Below, in pieces: positions 21,430 through 31,318 of a stretch of 64,000 bases of DNA. Every line of letters starts with the position of its first letter. Within the stretch, counting starts at the first letter, position 1. Made by a program: the position numbers and the translations under genes. Source of the DNA: Anagrus nilaparvatae. Its lineage: Eukaryota > Arthropoda > Insecta > Hymenoptera > Mymaridae. The notes under the pieces were generated by a model that saw only the letters and a program-made list of their open reading frames with translations, was not told the DNA's origin and made no database searches. Where the stretch lies: NCBI GenBank assembly GCA_022575985.1, contig JAKSXM010000014.1:6138001-6202000 (forward strand), given 5' to 3'.

Positions 21430-22693
21430 ATCCCTTTTCTTTTGTGTGATTTTTGTCAAACACCTTGATATCTTTTTTCAAATTCCCTAAGATCTTGGTG
21501 CATCCTTTTACCTTGTTCATCGCTGAAATTTCCTAAGTTTTCGGGAAAGTAATCGATATGAGAGTCCAAAAAGTGAAGTTTCAGATTCATAAGACATCCA
21601 ACTTCTTTAAAGTTGGTCAACATTTCAGAAACAATATTTTTATAATCAGGATCTTTGTTATTTCCTAAAAATTTTTTTGACTCTTCTCTAAAACTTTGCC
21701 ATGCAGCTTTTTCTTTGTCCGTCATTAGCTTTTTGAATTCTTCATTTAGCAATTCTCTTATATCAGGTCCCGTAAATACACCCTCCTTAATTTTTGCTTC
21801 TGAAAGTTTTATCAGAATTTAAAAAATATACATGAAAGCGGCGCTTTGAACTTTGCTCATTGCTTTAACAAATTGCTTCACTATTCCTAATTTAATGTGA
21901 ATTGACGGCAGAAGAATTTTATATGAAGATACCAAAATATCCTTTTCAACATTCTTGACCCCTGGAGTTGAGTTCTAGCAGGCCAGACTTTTCTTACATA
22001 ATGTTCTTCTCGAGTTCGACTAGGCCATTCGCATAGAAAGCAAGGATATGACGTGAAACCTTTTTGCAAGCCAAGCAAGATGGAAGTTATTTTCAAATCA
22101 CCGCAAATATCCCATTTATGTGTATCGTATTTAAGTTTTTGCAATAAGAAATGCGTGTTATAATATTCCTCATTCAATACAACAGAATGAGCAACAGGTA
22201 TAGGAACATATTTGTTTCCATTATGAAGCAAGATTGCTTTCAGACTTATTGTTGAAGAGTCTATGAAAAGGCGCCAATAAGAAGATTCGTATTGAATCTT
22301 GAATTTTTCAAATAAACCGTTAACATCACTGCAGTAAATCAAGTTGCTTGTTTTAATAAAATATTTTCTAAATGGTTTGTCTCTTGTACGGTAATATGTA
22401 ATATTTGCTCCCGAAGCTAAGCTTTCTTTATCCTTAAGTCTTGAAGCTAGTAGTTCAGAACCTTCTTTTGAAAGACCTAAATCGCGACAAAGATCACTCA
22501 ATTCTTCTTGGGTAAATTTCGATGGAGTTTGGTTACCTGCATCTTCTGAACTGGGTAAATTATCTTCAGTTTCCATTTCTTCTTCTTGAGATGTATCAAA
22601 TGATTGCTTTTGCTTTTCGATATCACTATTGTAAGTAGATTTGCTATCTATAAATACAGGAAAAGTTTGGTGGGTTTTGATGGGTTTCTCCAT
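21430..22693 (-). pseudogene. Transposon-encoded protein of an arthropod family (function unknown), C-terminal two thirds
   Basis: The first block (22693-21887) starts at MEKPIKTHQTF, then an acidic low-complexity stretch, then LCRDLGLSKEGSELLASRL, YWRLFIDSSTISLKAILLHN, CGDLKITSILLGLQKG and CFLCEW. After a frameshift near 21970 it continues to IHIKLGIVKQFVKAM and a stop near 21818. The second block (21752-21456) holds LNLKLHFLDS-type text (read as MNLKLHFLDSHIDYFPENL) and RMHQDLREFEKRYQG. Proteins with these blocks are widespread in arthropod repeats. The conserved Asp and Glu residues suggest a nuclease-type transposase, but this is inference. At least three lesions break the reading frame. 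Confidence 0.65.
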
Positions 22694-22829
22694 TTTATCG
22701 GAAAAGAAAAAATTGTTTTTTGGTTTTCTTTAAAATATTGCGTCATATAGTATACATAACATTTAGAGTAAAGAAATTACTAAATAAATTAGTTTGATGC
22801 CGGCATTTACGGTTCGAAAAATCTGAAAT

Positions 22830-23045
22830 GTATGTATGTGTGGTTGCACCCAGGGCACCTCCACGCGGTGACGGTGGGCAACGGAGTATCCCACTATCCG
22901 GCGAAGTTCCTGGTTAGCAGCTTTCGTGCCGTCATGGCAACCTCACAAAAAAAATTACGAGACAGGGTTACGGAAACCCAGAATCGGCGGCTGGTCAGGG
23001 TGGGAAAGCGGGCCCGCAGGCGTCGTCATCATGCGACCTTAGCTC
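22830..23045 (+). other. GC-rich insert inside the DNA transposon, origin unclear
   Basis: This stretch is much richer in G+C than its neighbours. An ATG at about 22934 opens a short Arg-rich frame (KRARRRRHH). It resembles the 5' leader and ORF1 start of an R1-type element, but no domain confirms that. Just before it (22799-22830) a short piece echoes the inner edge of the left terminal repeat (CGAAAAATCT). Confidence 0.3.
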
Positions 23046-23049
23046 TACA

Positions 23050-23312
23050 TTGGTGGGAAACTTGGCCGATGTAGAGTTTAATGCTACAAGCGAATGTCAT
23101 TGCAAAAACGATCCCAACGTCTTTTGTGTTGTTTGCGGAGAGTATACGGCAGGAAGTAATGCTAGGTTTTCAAACACACAAAAAAAAAATACGAAGAAAG
23201 TTATGGAATTCAAACTAATTCTTTTAGTAATTTCTTCACTCCAAACGTTGTTTGCACTAGATGTCGCAATATTTTGAACAAAACAAAAAAACAAATTTTT
23301 TCTTTGCCAATG
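23050..23312 (+). pseudogene. N-terminal Cys-rich module of the transposon protein family, inverted relative to the rest
   Basis: Reads CHCKNDPNVFCVVCGEYT (about 23095), then after a frameshift TPNVVCTRCRNIL, then KTKKQIFSLPMK, ending where the right terminal repeat begins. In related arthropod proteins a module of this kind precedes the domain found here on the minus strand (21430-22693). The Cys pairs suggest zinc binding. The opposite strand implies an internal inversion or a chimera of two copies. Confidence 0.6.
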
Positions 23313-23939
23313 AAATGACCTTGAAACTGACGTGATAGACCTTGACTGACCTTGCATGCAGATTTTTCTAACCCATAAACTTATTCCTGATATTTTTTAG
23401 GTTTTTCGAATCTTAAAATGCCGATAACATAATTGACCTTAGAATAACCGGAATGAGCTAAAAATGACCTTCACCTTGTCCTTACTAAGCTAAGCTGACC
23501 TTATATTCGGATTCCTTGACCTCCAAAACATATGTATTATGTTTTTCAGATTGTTTCTAGGAATTTTTCAGCACATGACCTTCAAATGACCTTGACCTTG
23601 CTTAGCCTGCCTCGGATTCAGATACCTTGACCTCAAAAACGTATGTAAGATGTTTTTCAGAATTTTTTGATAGAATTCATTACACATGACCTTCAAATGA
23701 CCTTGACCATGACCTCACAGAGTTATCTGACCTTGGATTCAGATTCCTTGATCTAAAAAACATATGTATGATTTCTTTCATATTTTTTCCATGCATTCTT
23801 TTGCACATGACCTTCAAATGACCTTGATCCTGACGTGATGGGGATTAACTAACCCGCTCATCGTAATCAGCGACCCAAAAAACCCTAAGTGCCCTATACA
23901 GAATCCCGTGTTCCTGCTTCATTTAAATAATGACCTGTG
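23313..23939 (-). repeat. Right terminal inverted repeat with three subrepeats
   Basis: Reverse complement of the left repeat, but with three tandem units instead of two, which accounts for most of the extra 106 bp. TGACCT half-sites are as dense as on the left. Confidence 0.85.
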
Positions 23940-23942
23940 TAA

Positions 23943-25960
23943 TCTCTGTTGTTGATCAGCTAGTTGTTTGGAAATATCAGAATAAACTACACTGCAGTAA
24001 TCTAGATGAGGAACTACAAGAGACTCAATAAGACGTTTGCGCAGATTTAAGTACAAGTTCTAAGAAGTCTAATACCATAAAGTGCTCTATTGACTTGTTT
24101 AGTGACATTATGAACCTGATGTTGCCAAGATAGTGTACTATCTAAGACCACACCTAAGCTAGTCACCTTATCAGTGAATGAAACAAAGTCGCCATTTAAA
24201 TTGATGGTTATAATGGAAATGTCTAGGTCAGTAAATAGTTTTATTGTATGCGGGGAGCCAAATACTATTTCATTTTGATTTCTTTATATTTAATGGCAGA
24301 CAGTTCGTTTCTGCCCGAGATGCTACAATTTTTGCAGTGTTGTAGAGCCGAAGAATACCTTGTTTAATTTGGTTTGCCTGCAATTTTCTTAATAGCTTTG
24401 ATGGAGATACTTTATCAAAGGCCTTAGAGAAATCGAATTGTAATAGAAGGGTTGCTAGCTTGTTGTCCATTCCCATACGTATATCATCCGTTAGCTTGCT
24501 TAGAGCAGTCTGTGTACTATGATGTTTACGTAAACCAGTTTGAAAAATATCTAAAATTTTTGACTTAGTTAAATAGTTAACAAACTGATCATGGATCAAT
24601 TTCTCAAGGACCTTTGACAAGAAGCAGAGTAAAGCAATGGGACGAAAGTCAGAAGGAGAAGATGGTATAGTAACTTTCTTTAAAGCTAGTATTCGCGATT
24701 TGCGCCAATGTGATGAAAAAATACCCCTGGAAATCGATGCATTAAATAATTTAGTGAGGTGTGGGGCAATTATTGGTAATGCCTTGGCTATGATTTTTTG
24801 AGGAATACCATCATCACCTAGTGCTTGTGAGTTAAAGTGTGAGACAGCCAATATCACATCATTTCTTGATACTTCCTTGAATACAAAGCCCTCAACAGGT
24901 GCATTCTAGATGGTGTTTAATGAAGCTGATGGATCTTCAGAGGGGGAGGTCGAGATGTTCGTGTAGTGAAGATTAAGCTCTTCAGGCGAGAAATCAAGAA
25001 GTGCATCATTTAATTTCGGAAGTAAATTAAGATTTCAAATCTCATTCCAGAAGTTTTTATCAGTATTTAGGGCATTACATATGCAATTGTGCATGTAAGA
25101 ACAGCGAGCCATTTCTGAGTGTTCTTCATATTTATTGGCTAGCGCAGGAAATTAAGTAAGGATCTTCTTTTTACCAGTCCTAAATAGTGTCTATTGGTAG
25201 CATTTAACTTAAGCAGTTGGGCATGGAGGTCTTTGGGTGAGATTTTATTAATGGCTTTGTATGTAATGGGAATTGCTAGGAGCTTATGATAGAATAGTTA
25301 CAGAAATGACATCATGCCTATTTGGAAGATCTGGAATGAGAAACCTCTCCGAGTTAATAATATTATCACAACTGTCAAGAAATATAGTTTCAATCTATGT
25401 GTCACTATTATCAGTGTGATGTGAGGAGCTAGTCGGAACTAGTTGCATTGATAAATCATCCATGAGGTTGGTTAAAAAGCGGGTGTCAGACTCAGCTGGA
25501 GTAAGCATAATGGCATTCCTGTCACCAACAATGATTTTATGACTGAAGTTCCAAGCATGTAAACGCAGAGAATTAAAAAGATCAGGATCTGATCTAATAT
25601 CAACATCAGGAGAACGATATACAAGTGCAAAAAATGTTGGGGTTGAGTTCCCTTCCCAAATAGAGCAGAAAAGGTATATAGGTTTTCCAGCTTGCTCTGT
25701 GGCTGAAACGGATAGAATCTTAGCTTTGAAATTTTCTTTTATTTAGATTAAAATGCCACCACCATGATTATTGCGATCACACCGCAAGATACTGTAGCCA
25801 GGAATATTAACAAAATTATCTGCCACTTCGGGCCCCAATCTGGTTTCTGCAATTCCAAAAACATGATAAGAGCTGTCTTTTACTAAGAATTCAGGAAACT
25901 GGGAAATATGTTTTTTTAATGAATTAATATTTACAAAACCAACTTTGAAGCCAGATTGTT
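23943..25960 (-). pseudogene. CR1-like ORF2 of copy 2, endonuclease and reverse transcriptase
   Basis: The endonuclease starts KVGFVNINSL (about 25.95 kb) and keeps IAETRLG with the catalytic Glu, GDRNA and NRHD. The reverse transcriptase block at 24857-24270 shows DDGIPQKII, DFRPIALLCFLSKVLEKL, FQTGLRKHH and FDFSKAFDKVSP. The sequence then jumps to INIKKSK-like text: the palm with YADD is deleted, and the frame resumes at LVVPHLDYCSVVYSDI (about 24.0 kb). Several stops are present. It keeps residues lost in copy 1, and copy 1 keeps the YADD lost here. Confidence 0.8.
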
Positions 25961-25991
25961 TAGATGGGCTTAAATTCTTGTTATTCTCTAG

Positions 25992-26640
25992 TTAAATCAT
26001 GGCCTGATTCTCATCACTGCCCATGGTATTGATATTTTGCTGTTTATCAGGAGTATTTGCAGTGTTTCTATTAGGATGTTTGTGATTACAAGTGCTATCT
26101 AGACTCTGAATTATTAAATGTAAGTCAGATATTGAATTTACTGCGTGAGCTCTTGATCCATCTCTCCACCTCACCAAGAAATCACCATTGCTGTGCCAGA
26201 AAAAATTTAAAACCGAAACCATGTGCCATTTCTTTTATAGAAATATATAGATGAAGATCTGAAGTTGATAAAACTATGTTGACGAAAATTTTTGCAGCTG
26301 GGAAAGCAACAGCAACCTCCAGATTTACAGTTGATAAACAGATGTCTTTTGTTGAAAAATAATTACGAGTATTTTTGGTACGCAAAATCATTTGCACTAA
26401 TTCAGGGTTTGTAAACGTTATAATGAAAGAGGGATAATCATTTACCAAGGCAGCGTTCCTTGATGAGGGTTTTTTGGGAAAAGCAAAACATACTCCGCAT
26501 ATGTCTGTCTGCTTGAGACAAGAAAGTAATGACTTTATTACCGTGTACGCAATGTAGTGTAAGCTATTCAAATTGATTTTCATGAATCCAGGAATAAACA
26601 GCTCCCTTTTCTCAATTTGTTCATCATTGGCATTACGGTA
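25992..26640 (-). pseudogene. CR1-like ORF1 of copy 2
   Basis: Begins near the EKRELFIPGFMKINL segment and runs through YFSTKDI, KIFVNIVLS and SNGDFLVRWRDGS, matching copy 1 block by block, with a frameshift near 26.2 kb. The Asn-rich region upstream (26.7-26.8 kb) is short and is cut by the R1-like element. Confidence 0.75.
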
Positions 26641-26965
26641 TTGTGTATGGGCTAAGGATGAAGTTGCAGCTATAGCTAATGATCTGTTTACCCTATTGTC
26701 GAAATTGTCAATATTATTTATAATGCAATGATTGTTGCTTTGAATAAAATTATTACTATTATTATTTTCTACAATATTTTCTAAATTTAAAAACTTTTTA
26801 TTGGCCGGCTACGCCCCAGATTTTTACTGGATAAACACACTATAAACCCCCCTGCGCTTGTTTGCCCCAAAGCGGAACTCCCTTTTCAGGTATAACTTCA
26901 GTTTGGGACGCGCAGCCTAGGCAACTGGCCGCTGCCTTCCCCCAGCCTAGTGACAGGAGAGCAAT

Positions 26966-28702
26966 CTACGATAGAAAGCCCTCCTCCTTTTTCTTCAACA
27001 AGGTGGCCCTTACGTACTCTGCTACTTTGTTCCAATTTTCAGAACTCCGTAGCATTTCCGAAACCACCTTCTCTGGCCTCCAAATCGGGAAGGGCGGGCG
27101 CCCTTCCACGTAGCGCACACATCCGAAGAAAGTGTGCTCCACCGTATCCTTCACGCCAGGGCAGTGCAAGCACTCCTCTGTTGACACCTTGTGCCAATGT
27201 TTTAACATGACACGGAAGTACCCGTGTCCAGTTAAAAATTGGGTGAGGTAAAAATCCACCTCCCCATGTTGTCGTCCAGTCCATGCCTGCAGATCTGAAA
27301 TCAGTCTGCGGGTCCATCGGGCATTTTCCTCTTCCTCCTTTTTCCACCGTTCCTGCCATTTTTCCATAGAGCTGGAGCGGGCGCGAGTGGATGCCACTTC
27401 GCGGTCCTCTAAACTATCGTAAATGTATTTCCGCTCCAACGCTAGCAGGTCGATGGGTATGACCGATGCTACAACCTGGATCGCCTCGAGCGATACCGTA
27501 TGGTATGCGCAGGCGATCCTCAGGGCCGCTTGCCGCTGCACAGACGATATTTTATGTCTGTACTTGGCAAATTTGGTGATATCCGCCCAGATCTCAGATC
27601 CATAAAGCAGGACAGAGTTGACAACGGACATCAACAATCTTCGCTTCCCGGGTTTGGGCCCTCCTATGTTGGCCATGAGCCTTGACAAGGAGGATGCGAT
27701 CGACGCGGCCTTCTCACTCGACCTCTGAAATTGTTCCCAGAAGTTCAGCTTGTTATCAAGCAGAACTCCCAGGTACTTAACCGATGTCTTGGCTTGGATC
27801 GTGTGAGGGTTTCCATTATCATCGACATTTACAACGATGTCCGTGGAAATTGTTGTGCGACGGGTCAGCAGTACGATCTCCGTTTTTGGGATCGCGAGCT
27901 TGAGCCCGTGCTCGCCCATCCAGAGGTTGATCTGTCTCATGACTAGATTCAACCTCTCCTGGGTTACCTGCATGTCCCTGCCAGTGATGGTCAGAGCAAC
28001 GTCGTCCGCGTACCCGGTCAGAGAAGCTCCTTCCGGGAGGTGAACGCGCAACAGGCCATCGTAAAAGGCATTCCACAGGTCCGGTCCGAGAACCGAACCT
28101 TGGGCAATACCCGCACTCAGAACCCTCTGTCGCCTGCCATCAAGCGTGTCATAAAGCAGTCTCCGGTCCCGTAGGTAGTCCTTTATTACGTTACCCAGAT
28201 ACCTGGGTATCAGGAAGTCGTACTCGAGAGACCGGATCATGTCATCCCACCTGGCCGAATTGAAAGCGTTTTTGACGTCCAGCGTTACAAGAAGGACGTC
28301 TTTGCAAATTGCAGGCCGCTTTTTCCTCTCAGCCTCTACGGTATCCACGACACGCCGGATGGCGTCTATCGTGGAATGCCCCTCACGAAATCCATACCGC
28401 TCCTCGGAAAGGCCACCGCCCTCCTCGATGGCTCTTCTCAACCTTGCCCGGAGCATGCTCTCCATCACCTTTCCGATGGTGTTTAACATGCATAAGGGTC
28501 TGTAAGATGATGGAGAGTCCGGGGCTCCACCTTTACCCTTGTTCAAGAGCACGAGACGTGCCACCTTCCACTGCCTTGGAAACACTCCCGCCACCAAGCA
28601 TGCATTAAACATGCTTAACAGGATACCAGGGATTATTTTGACCGCTCGTTTGAGCACTTCCGCTGGTATCCCGTCCGGCCCCGGCGCCTTGCCATTTTTC
28701 AT
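26966..28702 (-). CDS. R1-clade reverse transcriptase with C-terminal zinc knuckle (578 codons, open)
   Basis: Reverse transcriptase for target-primed retrotransposition. Motifs in order: KAPGPDGIPAEVL (start), SYRPLCMLNTIGKVME, YGFREGHSTIDAI, LDVKNAFNSARWDD (first catalytic Asp), GIAQGSVLGPDLWN, GYADDVAL (catalytic Asp pair), LKLAIPKTEIVLL, VKYLGVLLDNKLNF, and at the C-terminus CLHCPGVKDTVEHTFFGC, an intact CCHC-type knuckle typical of the R1 clade. The first residue given is only the first Met after the frameshift; the true ORF2 starts far upstream. The frame ends at 26966. Confidence 0.85.
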   Translation of the reverse strand: MKNGKAPGPDGIPAEVLKRAVKIIPGILLSMFNACLVAGVFPRQWKVARLVLLNKGKGGAPDSPSSYRPLCMLNTIGKVMESMLRARLRRAIEEGGGLSEERYGFREGHSTIDAIRRVVDTVEAERKKRPAICKDVLLVTLDVKNAFNSARWDDMIRSLEYDFLIPRYLGNVIKDYLRDRRLLYDTLDGRRQRVLSAGIAQGSVLGPDLWNAFYDGLLRVHLPEGASLTGYADDVALTITGRDMQVTQERLNLVMRQINLWMGEHGLKLAIPKTEIVLLTRRTTISTDIVVNVDDNGNPHTIQAKTSVKYLGVLLDNKLNFWEQFQRSSEKAASIASSLSRLMANIGGPKPGKRRLLMSVVNSVLLYGSEIWADITKFAKYRHKISSVQRQAALRIACAYHTVSLEAIQVVASVIPIDLLALERKYIYDSLEDREVASTRARSSSMEKWQERWKKEEEENARWTRRLISDLQAWTGRQHGEVDFYLTQFLTGHGYFRVMLKHWHKVSTEECLHCPGVKDTVEHTFFGCVRYVEGRPPFPIWRPEKVVSEMLRSSENWNKVAEYVRATLLKKKEEGFLS

Positions 28703-28711
28703 GGCCTTGAT

Positions 28712-29470
28712 TGGCCTTCACCATCTCGTCCTCGCTGAATAACGGCACTTCCTCCCTGGGTATCGCCTCTACCGGGTTTTCCCGGATGGGCCGCTCAGGG
28801 AAGAGAGCGCCGATGATTCGTTCGGTTGACACCGCGTCCATCATGTTGTCAGACCCCCGGTTCAACTTGCCCATTACGACTTTGTAACCAAGACCCCAGG
28901 GGTCTTTGTTTACATCCTCGCGTAATGAACGCAGGCATCGAGCCTTGCTTTGACGAATAGCTTTGGCCAGCCGGTGTTTAGCATCCTTGTGTTCCTAGGA
29001 AAGTTCAGCAGCCTCGGGCCTGTCCCGTGCTCTCTGCAACCTTCGTCGCGTCCTGTGGCACTCCTTGCGGAGCTCCGCTATTTCGGAAGTCCACCAGTAA
29101 ACTGGCTTTCTCCCTTTCCAGGGCCTTCGACGAGGCATAGTGGCGTCACATGCCCCTCGCAACAGAGACGTTACTTTCTTGACTAAGATTTCAGCCTCGC
29201 GGGGACCTGTAGCCTCTCCATGCCAAGCGGGGACGGACGACGACTCCATTCGAAGATACTCTTCGAACATGTCCTCGTCCATCTTTGGTACATTCCAACC
29301 CAAGGGACGTCTCTTGTACGGAGGCCGTTGGGAGGTTCCCTCAAGCACCCGGAAGGTGATGTAATGATGGTCGCTACCATTGTAACCATCCATCACCGTC
29401 CATTCGCCGATTCTCCCAGACGGACCTTCTGTTGCAAAGGTTATGTCTGGGATAGAGGCACCCCAACCTG
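28712..29470 (-). pseudogene. R1-like ORF2, endonuclease C-terminal part and linker
   Basis: Starts in WGASIPDITFAT and SDHHYITFRVLEG, the last endonuclease motif with its catalytic His, then the linker with RRPLGWNVPKMDEDMFEEY and the basic RRRPWKGRKPVYWW block. A TAG near 28995 interrupts an otherwise open frame, and a frameshift near 28710 separates it from the reverse transcriptase frame (MVKA before the shift, KNGKAPGPDGIP after it). Confidence 0.75.
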
Positions 29471-29475
29471 CCCTC

Positions 29476-29518
<43 letters not shown>
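29476..29518. repeat. (ATT)14 microsatellite between two oppositely oriented R1-like elements
   Basis: Uninterrupted 43-bp tract. The minus element's truncated 5' end meets it on the left and the plus element's truncated 5' end on the right. Confidence 0.95.
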
Positions 29519-31318
29519 GTTACTATCATTATTACAATAATCGAAATCCCGGACTTCACGCAAGAAGAGCTGTTTGTTGCCGTAGACTCTCTCAGAAATA
29601 AGAAAGCCCCCGGCCCAGACGGCATACCAGCCGAAATTATAAGAATCGCTGCGCACGAGTGTCCGTCATTGATGTTAATGATGTACAACTCGTGCCTACG
29701 AGCTGGAGTATTCAGTAGGCGATGGAAAAAGGCACTGTTGGTCCTTATCAGTAAAGGAAAAGGAGATCCCACACTCCCGTCCTACTGGCGACCACTAGGA
29801 CTGCTGGATACAGCTGGAAAGGGCTTCGAAAAAATGCTACAACCGCGTATCTTAAACGCAGTAGAAGCAGCAGGGGATTTATCTCCTCGGCAATACGGAT
29901 TTAGACGGGGGAGGTCTACGATCGGGGCTGTGAAGGAGGTCGTTGACGCGATAACTAGGGCCCAAACGGGTAATCATTACTCACGTAAAATTACTCTTTT
30001 GGTCACCCTGGACGTCAAGAAAGCTTTCAATTCTGCAAAGTGGACAAAGTTCCTTCAAGGACTAAATGATTTTTCAGTACAAAATTATTTGATGCGGGTA
30101 ATGAAGAGTTACTTAAGTGACAGAGTACTATTGTACGAGACTCTTCAAGGGAAGAGAAGTAGGAAAGTGACAGCTGGCGCAGCTCAGGGTTCCATATTGG
30201 GACCTGACCTATGGAACATCTCTTATGATGGTATCCTGAGGATGGAGCTAGCGGATGGCTGCTTTATGATAGGCTATGCGGATGATATTGCCCTCGTGAT
30301 CATAGCAAGGAACGTGCAACAAGCACAGGATAGCTTGAGCGTCTGCATGTTAAAGACAAACGAATGGATGGAAGAGCACGGATTAAGTCTGGCAGTCGCT
30401 AAGACCGAGATCGTGATGTTCACGGGGAAGCAAATCAATACCGTTATTCCAATACGGGTTGACGAGGATACCATTATAGAGACGAAAAGGTTCGCCAAAT
30501 ATCTTGGAATAGTTTTGGATACGAAGCGGACCTATTTCGAACATATTTCTCAAAGGTTCAAGAAGGCAGGTACCACGACGTTAGCCCTGAGCAGGCTGAT
30601 GTCGAACATGTATGGACCAAAGTCCAGCAGGAGAAAGCTGCTAATGTCCGTAACTCACTCCATTCTATTGTACGGAGCGGAGATTTGGAGTAAGGCACTG
30701 GATAAGGATATATATTCGAAAGGTATGATAAGAGTGCAGAGGCAGGGTGCTCTGAGGGTTTCTTGCGCATACAGGACTGTCTCGGAAGCGGCAGTTATTG
30801 TCATCGCAGGAATTATTCCTATTCAGCTACTTGCCCAAGAGCGCAAGCTTACATACGAAAGGAAAAATGAGGGAGACCTAGAATATATTAAAGCGGATGT
30901 TAGGAGAGCTACAATGTTGGAGTGGCAAACAATCTGGAAGAACCGCGTGGACAGTGCATGGACCAGGCGCCTCATAAAAGAGGTCGTGCCCTGGACTCAG
31001 AGAGGGCACGGAGAGGTAAACTACTTCTTGACACAGTTCCTCAGTGGCCATGGGCTTTTCCAATCTTATCTCTTCAGGATGGGAAAGGTCGTGAGCCCTG
31101 AATGTGTATTCTGTCCCGACAAACGAGATGACGCGCGTCACACGTTTTTCGAGAGTGACCGCTGGATAACTAAAAGGAGAGCGCTGGAAGCAGAGGTTGA
31201 AGAAGTCACACCCGATAACATAGTCGGAAAAATGCTCCAGAATGAGGAATCATGGAGCGTCGTGGCAAGGTACGTGGAGGAGATTTTGCGTACAAAAAAG
31301 TTATTGACGACACCCTAA
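29519..31318 (+). CDS. R1-clade reverse transcriptase, open reading frame, truncated N-terminus
   Basis: Open from the (ATT)n tract through RNKKAPGPDGIPAEII, SYWRPLGLLDTAGK, YGFRRGRSTIGAV, LDVKKAFNSAKW, GAAQGSILGPDLWN, GYADDIALV, LSLAVAKTEIVMF and FAKYLGIVLDT, to a C-terminal CVFCPDKRDDARHTFFES. In the minus-strand element the last residue of that motif is Cys; here it is Ser, so the zinc knuckle lacks one ligand. No stop interrupts about 600 codons. It cannot be autonomous without an endonuclease and ORF1. Confidence 0.85.
   Translation, partial: VTIIITIIEIPDFTQEELFVAVDSLRNKKAPGPDGIPAEIIRIAAHECPSLMLMMYNSCLRAGVFSRRWKKALLVLISKGKGDPTLPSYWRPLGLLDTAGKGFEKMLQPRILNAVEAAGDLSPRQYGFRRGRSTIGAVKEVVDAITRAQTGNHYSRKITLLVTLDVKKAFNSAKWTKFLQGLNDFSVQNYLMRVMKSYLSDRVLLYETLQGKRSRKVTAGAAQGSILGPDLWNISYDGILRMELADGCFMIGYADDIALVIIARNVQQAQDSLSVCMLKTNEWMEEHGLSLAVAKTEIVMFTGKQINTVIPIRVDEDTIIETKRFAKYLGIVLDTKRTYFEHISQRFKKAGTTTLALSRLMSNMYGPKSSRRKLLMSVTHSILLYGAEIWSKALDKDIYSKGMIRVQRQGALRVSCAYRTVSEAAVIVIAGIIPIQLLAQERKLTYERKNEGDLEYIKADVRRATMLEWQTIWKNRVDSAWTRRLIKEVVPWTQRGHGEVNYFLTQFLSGHGLFQSYLFRMGKVVSPECVFCPDKRDDARHTFFESDRWITKRRALEAEVEEVTPDNIVGKMLQNEESWSVVARYVEEILRTKKLLTTP

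Larger units (their letters stand above)
20794..23939 (-). mobile_element. DNA transposon with long terminal inverted repeats and TAA target duplication
   Basis: The 3,146-bp element begins CACAGGTCAA and ends with CCTGTG, flanked by TAA at 20791-20793 and 23940-23942. Excising it with one TAA restores the CR1-like reading frame. Terminal inverted repeats are about 521 bp (left) and 627 bp (right). Inside is a broken protein on the minus strand (21430-22693) and a short zinc-type module on the plus strand (23050-23312). The 3-bp duplication and CACAG terminus recall CMC-type (CACTA/Chapaev) elements, and TWA targets also suit PIF/Harbinger. The encoded protein matches neither clearly by eye, so the superfamily is open. 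Confidence 0.85.
20117..26800 (-). mobile_element. CR1-like non-LTR retrotransposon, copy 2, split by a DNA transposon
   Basis: Reading leftward, ORF1 lies at about 26.64-25.99 kb and ORF2 at about 25.96-23.94 kb; the sequence resumes at about 20.79 kb and ends in a long AAT microsatellite (20117-20157). The DNA transposon at 20794-23939 interrupts ORF2. Removing it together with one TAA restores the codon order QRLSNS at the junction, matching copy 1. The 5' end is replaced by the R1-like element around 26.80 kb. Without the insertion the copy is about 3.5 kb. Confidence 0.85.
26800..29475 (-). mobile_element. R1-clade non-LTR retrotransposon, 5'-truncated, nearly intact
   Basis: Runs from the middle of the endonuclease (about 29475) to a 3' UTR ending near CCGGCCAATAAAAAG (about 26.80 kb). 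Its coding part is far richer in G+C than the surroundings. Only one in-frame stop (about 28995) and one frameshift (about 28710) were found upstream of a 578-codon open frame, so insertion looks recent. A degraded relative sits at 49.39-51.38 kb and a different R1-like family on the plus strand at 29.52-31.78 kb. Confidence 0.85.

Noticed and set aside
27039..29540. Many open frames on the plus strand opposite the R1-like element
   Set aside because: They are antisense shadows of a GC-rich coding sequence.
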